From NCBI GenBank assembly GCA_040753915.1, contig JBFMDN010000075.1:1-26998 (forward strand): a DNA stretch of 26,998 nucleotides. Reading direction: 5' to 3'. The notes under the pieces were generated by a model that was not told the origin of the DNA, searched no databases, and saw nothing but the letters and a program-made list of their open reading frames with translations. Positions 1 through 6,501 of the stretch are shown here, piece after piece; within the stretch, counting starts at the first letter, position 1, and the number at the start of each line of letters is the position of its first letter. A program made the position numbers and the translations under genes. The DNA comes from JBFMDN01 sp040753915. GTDB lineage: Bacteria > Desulfobacterota > Desulfomonilia > Desulfomonilales > Desulfomonilaceae.

Positions 1-165
1 GCAATATGCCCAAATCGCCACGCCGCATCGGCAACACCACTCGGCCATGAGCGCGATGTAGGCCTTGTAATCCTCATCACAAAAGAACGTCCGCTGCCGA
101 CGATTTCCTCTTTGTGTTACGTGATGTGGCACTCCCGGAGCTACCACGCGTGCCAATCTAGCCAT
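1..165 (-). CDS. REP-associated tyrosine transposase (RAYT / Y1_Tnp), N-terminal 55 residues, cut by window edge
   Basis: Translating the minus strand from the ATG at 165 gives an open frame that runs off the window at base 1. It begins MARLARVVAPGVPHHVTQRG and continues NRRQRTFFCDEDYKAYIALM, then ends near CGVAIWAYC. This is the characteristic N-terminus of RAYT proteins (TnpA_REP), single-strand HUH/Y1 nucleases that act on REP palindromes. Recognition rests on the PHHVTQRGNRRQ and FFCDEDY segments. The HUH pair and the catalytic tyrosine lie further downstream and are not visible, so intactness cannot be judged. No clear ribosome binding site precedes the ATG. Possible substrates in this window are the GTAG palindromes at 13204-13254 and the inverted-repeat element at 1716-1842. 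The family call is firm; activity is unknown. Confidence 0.85.
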   Translation of the reverse strand, partial: MARLARVVAPGVPHHVTQRGNRRQRTFFCDEDYKAYIALMAEWCCRCGVAIWAYC

Positions 166-240
166 GATCTGAGATTACCACGAAATCTCATCAGAGTCCC
201 GTATTATGTATGGTGTCCCCGAGTCGAAGTCGTGATCTCC

Positions 241-286
241 AAAGAAAACAGGGGAAACGGCAATTCCGAGCATCCCGTTTCCCCTG
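241..286 (-). terminator. Intrinsic terminator of tRNA-Asn
   Basis: On the minus strand a perfect 12-bp stem (arms 275-286 and 249-260, CAGGGGAAACGG with its complement) with a 14-nt loop is followed by TTTTCTTT at 248-241. It lies about 47 bp downstream of the tRNA CCA end. Stem plus U-tract in this orientation is a textbook Rho-independent terminator. Confidence 0.85.
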
Positions 287-299
287 CATGTATCGTTGA

Positions 300-324
300 A
301 CCACGATACCCAGAGGCTCGTGGT
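300..324 (-). other. Short hairpin between tRNA-Asn and its terminator
   Basis: Perfect 7-bp inverted repeat ACCACGA (300-306) and TCGTGGT (318-324) with an 11-nt loop. It starts 9 bp after the tRNA CCA end in the transcript trailer. It may be a processing or exonuclease-stop structure. Only the symmetry is observed. Confidence 0.4.
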
Positions 325-332
325 CTATGCTC

Positions 333-408
333 TGGCTCCCCGAGTAGGACTCGAACCTACAACCTAGTGGTTAACAGCCACCCGCTCTGCCGATTGAGCT
401 ATCGGGGA
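333..408 (-). tRNA. tRNA-Asn (anticodon GTT), CCA encoded
   Basis: The minus strand folds into a complete cloverleaf. The acceptor TCCCCGA (408-402) pairs with TCGGGGA (343-337). The D arm is GCTC/GAGC, the anticodon stem GGTGG/CCACT carries loop CTGTTAA with anticodon GTT, and the T arm is GTAGG-TTCGAGT-CCTAC. The discriminator base is G at 336, and an encoded CCA follows at 335-333. The body is 73 nt plus CCA. The GTT anticodon reads AAC and AAU. A promoter upstream and a terminator downstream make it a stand-alone transcription unit, divergent from the AMIN gene. Confidence 0.97.
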
Positions 409-460
409 ACACGCCCGGTGCCGCGGAATTTTCCACGGCGCTCTCCTTATCGATCCCCTC

Positions 461-489
461 ATCATCTCTCAGGAGGCGCGTCTTGTCAA
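461..489 (-). promoter_or_regulatory. Sigma-70-type promoter for tRNA-Asn
   Basis: On the minus strand TTGACA (489-484, a perfect -35) is followed after 17 bp by GATGAT (466-461, 4 of 6 matches to TATAAT). Expected transcription start is near 454, about 46 nt before the mature tRNA 5' end. Confidence 0.7.
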
Positions 490-552
490 GGCTGAAAATC
501 GTACCCGGCAAGGGCGGGAGCGAAAGAACAGCCCAAAAAGCCCCCAACACCA

Positions 553-582
553 TTGACCGACAAGGGTCAAATATGATATGAT
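553..582 (+). promoter_or_regulatory. Candidate promoter of the AMIN-domain gene, with overlapping palindrome
   Basis: TTGACC at 553-558 and TATGAT at 577-582 are separated by 18 bp and fit a sigma-70 promoter. A second TATGAT at 572-577 overlaps. The -35 box is one arm of a perfect inverted repeat TTGACCgacaagGGTCAA (553-570), placed where a repressor would block RNA polymerase. A second small palindrome AGCTAT-ccgat-ATAGCT lies at 601-617 in the leader. The boxes are seen; a regulator is inferred. Confidence 0.55.
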
Positions 583-668
583 ACATTCAGAAATGGACAT
601 AGCTATCCGATATAGCTTGTAAGACACAGTTACAGCCCTTCTGCAGTGCACGTACCGGAGCCCGTACG

Positions 669-1709
669 ATGGCCTTTCTGTCACGAGCCATTCTGCTTAC
701 CCTCCTCGGAGCGATCCTCTTCACCGCTCTCTCCGGTATCCATTGCGCCACTGCAGCCAACGCCGTCACCGAAGTCTCCGTCACCCCCGATCTCAAACGG
801 GTGATTGTGAAGTGCTCGCAAGAAGTGCAGCAATATAACAGCTTCCGACTCGATCGGCCACCACGCCTCGTGATAGATGTGACTGGGGCCCGTCCCGACC
901 CGGGTCTCAAGCCAATCCCTCCCGCGCACAATGGGGGCCTGAAGGTTCAGGTTGCCGAATCTCCCACCGGCGCCCACGTGGTGCTCGACTTCGGCGGTGC
1001 GGCAGTGCCGAACATGCGGATCAAAAGGATGGGAACGTACCTCATCGCGTTCCTCGATGAATGGACTCCCCCCAAGAAGCAGCCTCCCGCTTCAGCAGTG
1101 ACAGAAAGAAAGCCATCGCCCAAGCAGACCGCGTCATCATCCCACCCGGTCACAACCAAAGCACCCCCTGAGCCCCGGACGGCCAGATCGGATCTGATCA
1201 TCGAGTCTGCTCGCGTGATCGACGGCCTGATTGTCTTGGCTGTCGCAGATCGGAGCCACCCCGAGCGAAAGTACAGGATTGATTTGGGAGTGAGCTTCGA
1301 GCAAATGGGATTCGTTTCCGCGGGTATCTACCCACTCCAAGGGACTCCAGGAGGGACTCTGGCTCGCAATTCCCGCTTTCCGACTCCGATAGATGCTACC
1401 AGCGGACGCGGGAAGATCGGTCCGCGAAAACAAGCAGCGCTGGAATCAATTGGGCGGTCTCCCAGTGATAACGGATCCATGAAGTCGAGAGAATCGGCTC
1501 AGATTCCGAACAAGGCTGCGTACGGACCAAGGCGAACCCCGCCCGCGGAACGGGCCCAAGGTCCGGTCAGCATGCGGCTGAAGAATGATTCCGAATGGAC
1601 CGTCCAGAAGCCTCGACACGCTTCCGCGACCGAATCAGCATGGGCAAAGCTGTTCGCGTATCGCAGGGCTCCTCTCGTCCGAGAAGAGAAATGCGGGTTT
1701 GTCCCGTAG
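669..1709 (+). CDS. Secreted AMIN-domain protein (PilQ/AmiC N-domain type)
   Basis: 346 aa. Residues 1-30 form a signal peptide (hydrophobic core AILLTLLGAILFTAL, small residues ATAA at the likely cleavage site), so the protein is periplasmic. Residues about 33-130 match the AMIN fold, with VTEVSVTPDLKRVIVKC, then RPPRLVIDVTG, then AHVVLDFG. AMIN domains tether secretins such as PilQ and amidases such as AmiC to the cell wall. A Pro/Ser/Thr/Lys-rich linker (about 133-172) leads to a second short beta-rich stretch (175-225). The last 120 residues are Arg/Ser/Pro-rich with no recognisable domain. There is no secretin or amidase domain, so it is an AMIN adaptor at most. The ATG follows GGAG with 8-nt spacing; that GGAG sits in the loop of a small CGTAC/GTACG hairpin. 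An inverted-repeat element begins 7 bp after the stop codon, so the odd tail could reflect an insertion that changed the 3' end. Confidence 0.75.
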   Translation: MAFLSRAILLTLLGAILFTALSGIHCATAANAVTEVSVTPDLKRVIVKCSQEVQQYNSFRLDRPPRLVIDVTGARPDPGLKPIPPAHNGGLKVQVAESPTGAHVVLDFGGAAVPNMRIKRMGTYLIAFLDEWTPPKKQPPASAVTERKPSPKQTASSSHPVTTKAPPEPRTARSDLIIESARVIDGLIVLAVADRSHPERKYRIDLGVSFEQMGFVSAGIYPLQGTPGGTLARNSRFPTPIDATSGRGKIGPRKQAALESIGRSPSDNGSMKSRESAQIPNKAAYGPRRTPPAERAQGPVSMRLKNDSEWTVQKPRHASATESAWAKLFAYRRAPLVREEKCGFVP

Positions 1710-1715
1710 GGACAA

Positions 1716-1842
1716 GGGGTCAGGTCTTGTTTCTTGATCTTCCTGTCACCTCTTAATCTCGCATGCTCCGTCTGGGCCAGGCCAGTGCCCTGTTGACCGA
1801 CCACCGTCATCATGCATTCGTCAAAAAACAAGACCTGACCCC
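1716..1842. mobile_element. 127-bp MITE-like element bounded by 22-bp inverted repeats
   Basis: The left arm (1716-1737, starting GGGGTCAGGTCTTGTTT) and the right arm (1821-1842, ending AAGACCTGACCCC) are inverted copies that match at 21 of 22 positions. The 83-bp core has no convincing coding frame. It lies between the convergent AMIN gene (stop at 1709) and cheW (stop at 1859), and transcribed in either direction it could form a large hairpin. GACCTGACCCC ends recall repeats I know from deltaproteobacterial intergenic regions, often near RAYT-type transposases. No target-site duplication is evident. It could instead be a bidirectional transcription stop. Confidence 0.6.
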
Positions 1843-1858
1843 CAGCATTAAGAAACCG

Positions 1859-2506
1859 TCAGTCTCCTGCCTCCTGGTGAACGACGAGCGCCCTCTCAGA
1901 CAGAAGCCCCTGAGCGTCCAGGACGATCAACTGGTCCTTCGTTACTCCCCGTACGAAATCCTCGCGAAGGTTCCCCGATACAAGACCTGAATGCACCTCG
2001 CGCAGAGGGATCTTTCGCTCCCCAAGCACCTCGTCGGCCAGGATACCCAACTCCATCGTATGGCTCTTCACGATGAGGACGCGAGACAGATTCGTCATTT
2101 CCTTTTTTGGCAGGTCGAAAAACTCCCTCATGTCCGTAACCGACATAATCTGTCCCCGGACGTTCAATATGCCCAGCACAAAGGATGGAGTGCACGGAAT
2201 CCGAGTCAAGCCTTTGAGAGGATAGACTTCGCGGATGTACTGCATCTCCAAGGCGTACCGTTCGTGAGATAGGGCAAACTCGATCACCGACAGGTACTTC
2301 TCTTCGGCATCCCTGTCCTCGGTTTTCAAAGCAAGCTTTCTGGCACGTTCCCGCAGGATTCGTTTTTTCTCGTCCTGTGAAAGGCTAGCGACCGGGTTTG
2401 CCAGATCGGCTTCAGCGATTGTCACGTTGTCCTGGGGCATTTGTGCGACTGCGGCTTGACCGCTGCTTCCTTCAAGCTGACCCGTGGGAGTTTCTTCGTC
2501 GTGCAT
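1859..2506 (-). CDS. cheW: CheW-domain chemosensory coupling protein with N-terminal extension
   Basis: 215 aa from the ATG at 2506, chosen because GGAAGGAAGGA lies just upstream; an in-frame start at 2536 is the alternative. The first 70 or so residues are a polar, helical extension rich in Glu and Lys. The CheW domain follows, with YLSVIEFALSHERYALEMQ, IREVYPLKGLTRIPCTPSFV, GILNVRGQIMSVTDMREFF and GILADEVLGE, the usual CheW succession. CheW links chemoreceptors to the CheA kinase. The start lies inside the 3' end of cheR (stop at 2472), so the two are probably translationally coupled. It is the last gene of the chemosensory cluster. No CheA, receptor, CheY or CheB gene is in the window. Confidence 0.9.
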   Translation of the reverse strand: MHDEETPTGQLEGSSGQAAVAQMPQDNVTIAEADLANPVASLSQDEKKRILRERARKLALKTEDRDAEEKYLSVIEFALSHERYALEMQYIREVYPLKGLTRIPCTPSFVLGILNVRGQIMSVTDMREFFDLPKKEMTNLSRVLIVKSHTMELGILADEVLGERKIPLREVHSGLVSGNLREDFVRGVTKDQLIVLDAQGLLSERALVVHQEAGD

Positions 2507-4067
2507 GGGTTCCTTCCTTCCGAGAGGTCGACGCAATGATTTCAGTCAGCCTCCCGGCAGTGAGACCGTCCGAAGCAGGCACTACGTCGTGCTCGTCCTG
2601 CGCGCTCAATATGACGAGAGCGGTTCTGAAGTGCCGTTCGGATTCTTTGGGCTTTCCAAGCTGTCGAAAGATGTTTCCGAGCGCAAAGTGCGCGACCACG
2701 AGATCGGGGTCCAGAAAGACTGCTTTGTTCATGGACACGACCGCCTCTTGGAGTCGTCCTAGCTCCTGCAAAAGCGAGCCGTGGAAGTAATGGCTGCGAG
2801 GATTGAGCTTGTCCATGGAGACAGTTTTCTCGGACCATTCCAGTGCCCTGGAGAGGTCCCCGAGATTGGCGTACGCTTTGCACAAGAGAGTCATGGATGC
2901 ACAGCGCTCGCCCAGGTCGAGTGCCGGATCTGCCAGGACGGTGGTGAGGCGATCCACTACCTCCAAGTACTGTCCCGATTCATAGCATTGCAGAGCGTCT
3001 CGGTACGGATTGCTCTTTCCCTCGCAGGAGTTGAGTGTATCCATCTCCGCGTCCGGGGTGGCGGGCGGGGCAGGGGGAGGAGAAACCACGGGCACAGAAG
3101 TACTCGTGAGATCCGGGCTTAGCGCCGCTGGCTGCCATGCTGTGACGGGTTCGGCATGCGTCATGGCCGGCAGTGTGAGCTCCCAAATAAAGGGGTTCTT
3201 CTCCTGGAGAACCGTACGCTGCGGTATCTTCCTGAAAGTAATGGCCCCCCCTCGGCATTCCTGAACGAGCTGCGGATGGCGTATGACCGCTGCCTCGGCT
3301 GGCGTGACGATGAGCGACCCTCCGTCCACCAGGCAGTCGCAGAGTTTCTCGACTACGTGCTGTTGGAAGGATTCCGTGAAATACATCAGGACGTTCCTGC
3401 AAAAGATCACGTCCATTGCAAACGTGTTATTGGCAAGGAGAGGGAAAGAATCCTTAGCCAGATTGAGCCGCTCGAAGCTCACCATTTTCCTGAATTCTGG
3501 CAGTATTTCGGAGGATTGGCTCACCTGAACGAAGTACCGGTCTATGAACCAGGGGGACACAGATCGAAACGACCAACTGCTGTACACCCCTTGCTTTGCC
3601 TTTTCAAGGAACCGTCTGTTGATGTCGGTGGCAAGAATCGTCACGTTCCAGGAGCTCATATCCTCGATCAACTTGCTCAGAACAATAGCCACGGAGTATG
3701 GCTCTTCACCCGTAGCGCAGCCGGCACTCCAAATTCGAATCCACCTTCCATTAGAGGCCCTGGATGCTATCAATTCGGGGAGAATTTCCGATTCGAGGAG
3801 GCGAAAGAGCTTTTCGTCTCGGAAGAAGTGAGTCTCGCCTATAGTAATATATCCGACGAAGGCATCGATGCGACTTTCTTGGAACGGGGACTGGAGGATC
3901 CATTTTGCCAGCGAATGGGGATCCTCGAAGCCCAACTCCGATGCGGCTCGTACCATGGCCCTCGCCAGATCCCCCCACCGGTCTTTGGGGAAATTGAGGC
4001 CGTAATGACAGGCCACAGCTTTGGAAATCTCGTCCAGATACGCTTCGGAGACGCCCAGCGTTGTCAT
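2472..4067 (-). CDS. cheR: CheR-type protein-glutamate methyltransferase with C-terminal TPRs (FrzF-like architecture)
   Basis: 531 aa, about twice the size of a plain CheR. It transfers methyl groups from S-adenosylmethionine to chemoreceptor glutamates during adaptation. Residues 1-70 form the CheR N-domain. GETHFFRD (78-84) and SAGCATGEEPYS (114-125) are the CheR substrate and SAM-binding motifs, and CRNVLMYF (223-230) is the conserved late motif. After a Pro-rich linker (about 300-345), residues 355-505 hold TPRs, including YANLGDLSRALEWSEKTVS, LQELGRLQEAVVSMNKAVFL and GNIFRQLGKPKESERHFRTA. CheR-TPR fusions are typical of FrzF in Myxococcus and of alternative-function chemosensory systems. 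The start overlaps the stop of the preceding cheW by 4 bp, and its own 3' end overlaps the next cheW, a tight operon. Confidence 0.93.
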   Translation of the reverse strand: MTTLGVSEAYLDEISKAVACHYGLNFPKDRWGDLARAMVRAASELGFEDPHSLAKWILQSPFQESRIDAFVGYITIGETHFFRDEKLFRLLESEILPELIASRASNGRWIRIWSAGCATGEEPYSVAIVLSKLIEDMSSWNVTILATDINRRFLEKAKQGVYSSWSFRSVSPWFIDRYFVQVSQSSEILPEFRKMVSFERLNLAKDSFPLLANNTFAMDVIFCRNVLMYFTESFQQHVVEKLCDCLVDGGSLIVTPAEAAVIRHPQLVQECRGGAITFRKIPQRTVLQEKNPFIWELTLPAMTHAEPVTAWQPAALSPDLTSTSVPVVSPPPAPPATPDAEMDTLNSCEGKSNPYRDALQCYESGQYLEVVDRLTTVLADPALDLGERCASMTLLCKAYANLGDLSRALEWSEKTVSMDKLNPRSHYFHGSLLQELGRLQEAVVSMNKAVFLDPDLVVAHFALGNIFRQLGKPKESERHFRTALVILSAQDEHDVVPASDGLTAGRLTEIIASTSRKEGTHARRRNSHGSA

Positions 4068-4534
4068 TGCATCGCCTCAACTGCCTCCACCAGAGCGCTG
4101 GAAACGTCCTGCTTCTCTTCCCGGGACAGAAGCCTCTCCGTGGAGAGCACGACGATCATTCCGTCGTCCACTCTGGCTAGACCTCTTACCATCCCTTCTC
4201 CTGGAAGCAAGCGGTCCGAAGAGGCGACCTGGGCTTCCGGGACCTCCATGACGGGCAGGACCTCGTCAGCGACGAACGCGAGAGTCAGATCGCTATCCTG
4301 AACGATAATAAACTGGTCGCTCAGCTCAATCTCCCGGCACGGCAGTCCCAGACGCCTGCGAGTGTCAACAACCGGGATCACCTGGCCTTGCACATCTATG
4401 ACGCCGAGAATCGGCTCCGGAGCATCAGGGAGGGGTGTCACCTCTACTGCGCGAACGATTCTCCGGACACTTTCCAGGTTCAGAGCATATCTCTGATTCG
4501 CGATGGAAAAGACGACGAAGTTTTGCGATGTCAT
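4064..4534 (-). CDS. cheW: CheW chemosensory coupling protein
   Basis: 156 aa from the ATG at 4534, preceded by AAGG with 9-nt spacing; a TTG at 4567 would add 11 residues. The whole length is one CheW domain: NFVVFSIANQRYALNLESV, then VEVTPLPDAPEPILGVIDVQ with GQVIPVVDTRRRLGLP, and LAFVADEVLPVMEV. It should bridge a CheA kinase and receptors at the inner membrane. Its stop overlaps the cheR start by 4 bp. Two CheW paralogues either side of cheR suggest a two-coupler array, as with FrzA and FrzB in Myxococcus. The two CheW proteins differ clearly, so this is not a recent duplication. Confidence 0.92.
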   Translation of the reverse strand: MTSQNFVVFSIANQRYALNLESVRRIVRAVEVTPLPDAPEPILGVIDVQGQVIPVVDTRRRLGLPCREIELSDQFIIVQDSDLTLAFVADEVLPVMEVPEAQVASSDRLLPGEGMVRGLARVDDGMIVVLSTERLLSREEKQDVSSALVEAVEAMQ

Positions 4535-4666
4535 CTCGTACTGCCTTGACCCCTCCCTGCTCCGCAAGAGGAGGAAGAGCTCGATATCTTTTGGTTGTAT
4601 TGCGCCGATTCACTCAGCCTCTCCTCGCAGAGGCACAGAAACAGGAAACCTGCCTCCCCGGCGCTC

Positions 4667-5122
4667 TCACGTGCCCAGGACGGAGCGTTGTTCTTCCACG
4701 TACTTGATGAACCTTCGTATTACATCGGAAATAATAAGTCCGTACGAAACTCCCATGGGCACAACTACGATGACAAGACATCCGCGGTCAGGCGTGAACA
4801 CTCTACGGCAACCAATAGTAACGTCGGTCCCAGTGAGCCGGAAGTCGCACTCTACGATGGGACCGAACGCGAGACGCTTGGCTCCGTCCTCCATGTGTCT
4901 TTCTGTTGACATGAAGACAGAAACCAACTGATCCGGGTCGTAAAGAGACCCCCTGTTGTCAAGGACAAACCCCTCCGCGTCAGCAACCACGATCTGTCTA
5001 GCCAGGCCCTTTGTGACAGCGTCTTCTGTCTTGCCCTCAAGAATTCTCATGGCACAGCGTACCCGCGTGGCTAAAGTCAGGGTTCCGTCCATCCCTGGAT
5101 CGCGGCGAAACGAGATCGCCAA
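4667..5122 (-). CDS. Probable roadblock/LC7-fold protein leading the chemosensory cluster
   Basis: Up to 151 aa; the start is uncertain, with TTG at 5122, ATG at 5092 and ATG at 5050 all possible and none with a strong ribosome binding site. The segment from about residue 37 has the roadblock pattern: a strand-turn-strand with an acidic turn (ARQIVVADAEGFVLDNRG), a helix (DPDQLVSVFMSTERHMEDGA), central strands (PIVECDFRLTGTDVTIGCRR), the strand GCLVIVVVPMGV, then a final amphipathic helix (LIISDVIRRFIKYVEEQ). Roadblock proteins such as MglB act on small Ras-like GTPases. No GTPase gene adjoins it; the nearest, mglA, is 13 kb away. It is 132 bp upstream of cheW on the same strand, so co-transcription is likely. 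The fold is inferred from pattern, not from a database match. Confidence 0.6.
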   Translation of the reverse strand: MAISFRRDPGMDGTLTLATRVRCAMRILEGKTEDAVTKGLARQIVVADAEGFVLDNRGSLYDPDQLVSVFMSTERHMEDGAKRLAFGPIVECDFRLTGTDVTIGCRRVFTPDRGCLVIVVVPMGVSYGLIISDVIRRFIKYVEEQRSVLGT

Positions 5123-5476
5123 GCCGCCGGAGGAATCTCTCTCGTCCTATGAGAAACGAAATGGTTTTCGTGCGCGAGCTCACCCTGCACGCTGCAACGA
5201 TTTTCGCAATTTACCATAGGAACCGTCAAGTCGAAAGTGTCGGCTCGGCAGTCAGGGAAAAGGGGACGAGTACTGGGGAACGACATTTGGTATAATAATA
5301 AACATATTACCGTTCCACCATCCCCTGGAATTGAGGCCACGGTTGCGGCATGTTGGAATCGTGGAAATTTCTCGGTGCTCCACCAGATTTTTCTTGTAGT
5401 TTCAAGTAGAGACCGATATAAGCTCGACCTGGTTGTGGTCAGCGGACCAACCTATCAGGAAGCGGGGTACTTTTCG
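5123..5476. other. Intergenic region between roadblock gene and lipoprotein gene
   Basis: 354 bp between divergently transcribed genes. On the plus strand an AT-rich TATAATAATAA (from 5291) contains a perfect -10 hexamer, but no good -35 lies 16-18 bp upstream. It could be an activator-dependent promoter for the lipoprotein, giving a leader of about 175 nt. No gene or RNA structure is recognised. Confidence 0.35.
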
Positions 5477-5740
5477 ATGAGATTATCCTCCTTACTCCTC
5501 CTGGGCGCACTCTGCTCCCTGCCCCTTCTCTCGTCCTGCGCAACCACAGGAACTGCAGATTTCATCAAGGCCGGATTCGAGGAAGAAGAGCCCGAAGGAT
5601 GGGCCTCACGCTATATTCCCGGGGTAAAGACCCTGTCGAAGCTCATACCGCCGCCCTCTGAAGCCAGGATCAAGTGGGATGAACAGCAGAAGCGGTTGCA
5701 CGGACGTGCTTTGGACCGGGAAGGAAGCCCCGACCTGTGA
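5477..5740 (+). CDS. Small predicted lipoprotein, unknown function
   Basis: 87 aa from the ATG at 5477. A longer upstream frame exists, but this start gives a clean lipoprotein signal and follows an AGGAAG sequence. The signal peptide MRLSSLLLLGALCSLPLLSS is followed by Cys21 in a PLLSSC lipobox, so it should be lipid-anchored to the outer or inner membrane. The mature part, about 66 residues, has an acidic run EEEEPE (36-40), an aromatic-rich GWASRYIPGV and a Lys/Arg-rich C-terminus, with no family that I recognise. It is convergent with the ABC-transporter ATPase gene, ending 47 bp from it, so it is not in that operon. Confidence 0.7.
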   Translation: MRLSSLLLLGALCSLPLLSSCATTGTADFIKAGFEEEEPEGWASRYIPGVKTLSKLIPPPSEARIKWDEQQKRLHGRALDREGSPDL

Positions 5741-5787
5741 CCTTCCGACACTGTGCTCTCGACACGTTGCAGAATGGCACCGGTCGG

Positions 5788-6501
5788 TCATAATTCATCC
5801 TTGAGCGAATAAGCCAGCACTCCTTTGTCGAGGTAGAGGATTCTCTTCGATTTCCTCGCAGCTCGAGGATCGTGGGTCACCATAATAATCGTCTTCTCAA
5901 AAAGGTCGTTGAGCTCATCGAGCAGATTCAGGATCTCCGTCGCGGATCTCTTGTCCAAGTCTCCTGTAGGCTCGTCCGCGACGAGAAGCAGTGGATCGGT
6001 CACCAGAGCCCGCGCGATTGCCACACGCTGCTGCTGGCCGCCGGAAAGTTGAGACGGATAGTGGTCCATGCGGTCCAATAAGCCCACGGCTTCGAGTGCA
6101 GCTATCGCATGCTCCTTACGTTCTCTTCGTGAAAGTGTTGTCAGCAACAGAGGAAGCTGAACGTTTTCCAGTGCGGTAAGGACAGGGATGAGGTTGTAGA
6201 ATTGGAAGATGAACCCGACGTTGTTCGCCCTCCAACTGCTAAGACTCGATTCCCCCAATTGGCCGATGTCAATTCCGCCAACTTCGATGATTCCCTCATC
6301 AGGGCTGTCTATGCCTGCGATAAGGTTGAGGAGAGTGGTCTTCCCCGAGCCGGAAGGTCCCATCAGAGCTAGGAATTCACCCACTTCCACGGTCAGCGAG
6401 ATGCCCCGAAGAACGGGAATCTTCTGGAGTCCTCTGGTATAGGACTTGGATACGCCATGGATCCTGACGAGCGTCCTGTCCTCCTCTGAGTCATGCGTCA
6501 T
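5788..6501 (-). CDS. ABC transporter ATP-binding protein, MacB/LolD type
   Basis: 237 aa, full length for a LolD-like ATPase. Walker A GPSGSGKTT (48-56), Q-loop FIFQFYNL (98-105), signature LSGGQQQRVAIARAL (152-166), Walker B LLLVADEPTGDLD (171-183) and the switch histidine in MVTHD (207-211) are all intact. QFYNLIPVLTALENV and ADEPTGDLDKRS are typical of the MacB/LolD/FtsE subfamily, which powers periplasmic mechanotransmission or lipoprotein release instead of substrate transport through the membrane. Its ATG overlaps the stop of the upstream adaptor gene by 4 bp. The family normally needs an FtsX-like permease, and none is encoded next to it, so the partner must be elsewhere. Confidence 0.93.
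   Translation of the reverse strand: MTHDSEEDRTLVRIHGVSKSYTRGLQKIPVLRGISLTVEVGEFLALMGPSGSGKTTLLNLIAGIDSPDEGIIEVGGIDIGQLGESSLSSWRANNVGFIFQFYNLIPVLTALENVQLPLLLTTLSRRERKEHAIAALEAVGLLDRMDHYPSQLSGGQQQRVAIARALVTDPLLLVADEPTGDLDKRSATEILNLLDELNDLFEKTIIMVTHDPRAARKSKRILYLDKGVLAYSLKDEL

Noticed and set aside
333..408. tRNA-Asn as an attachment site of an integrated island
   Set aside because: No second copy of the tRNA 3' end and no integrase gene are seen in the window.
587..977. Minus-strand frames over the start of the AMIN gene
   Set aside because: Both overlap the AMIN signal peptide and promoter and show no ribosome binding site or domain.
3156..4301. Open frame of 381 codons on the plus strand
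   Set aside because: It lies antisense to cheR and cheW, which have clear conserved motifs. Its translation matches no family and has no ribosome binding site.
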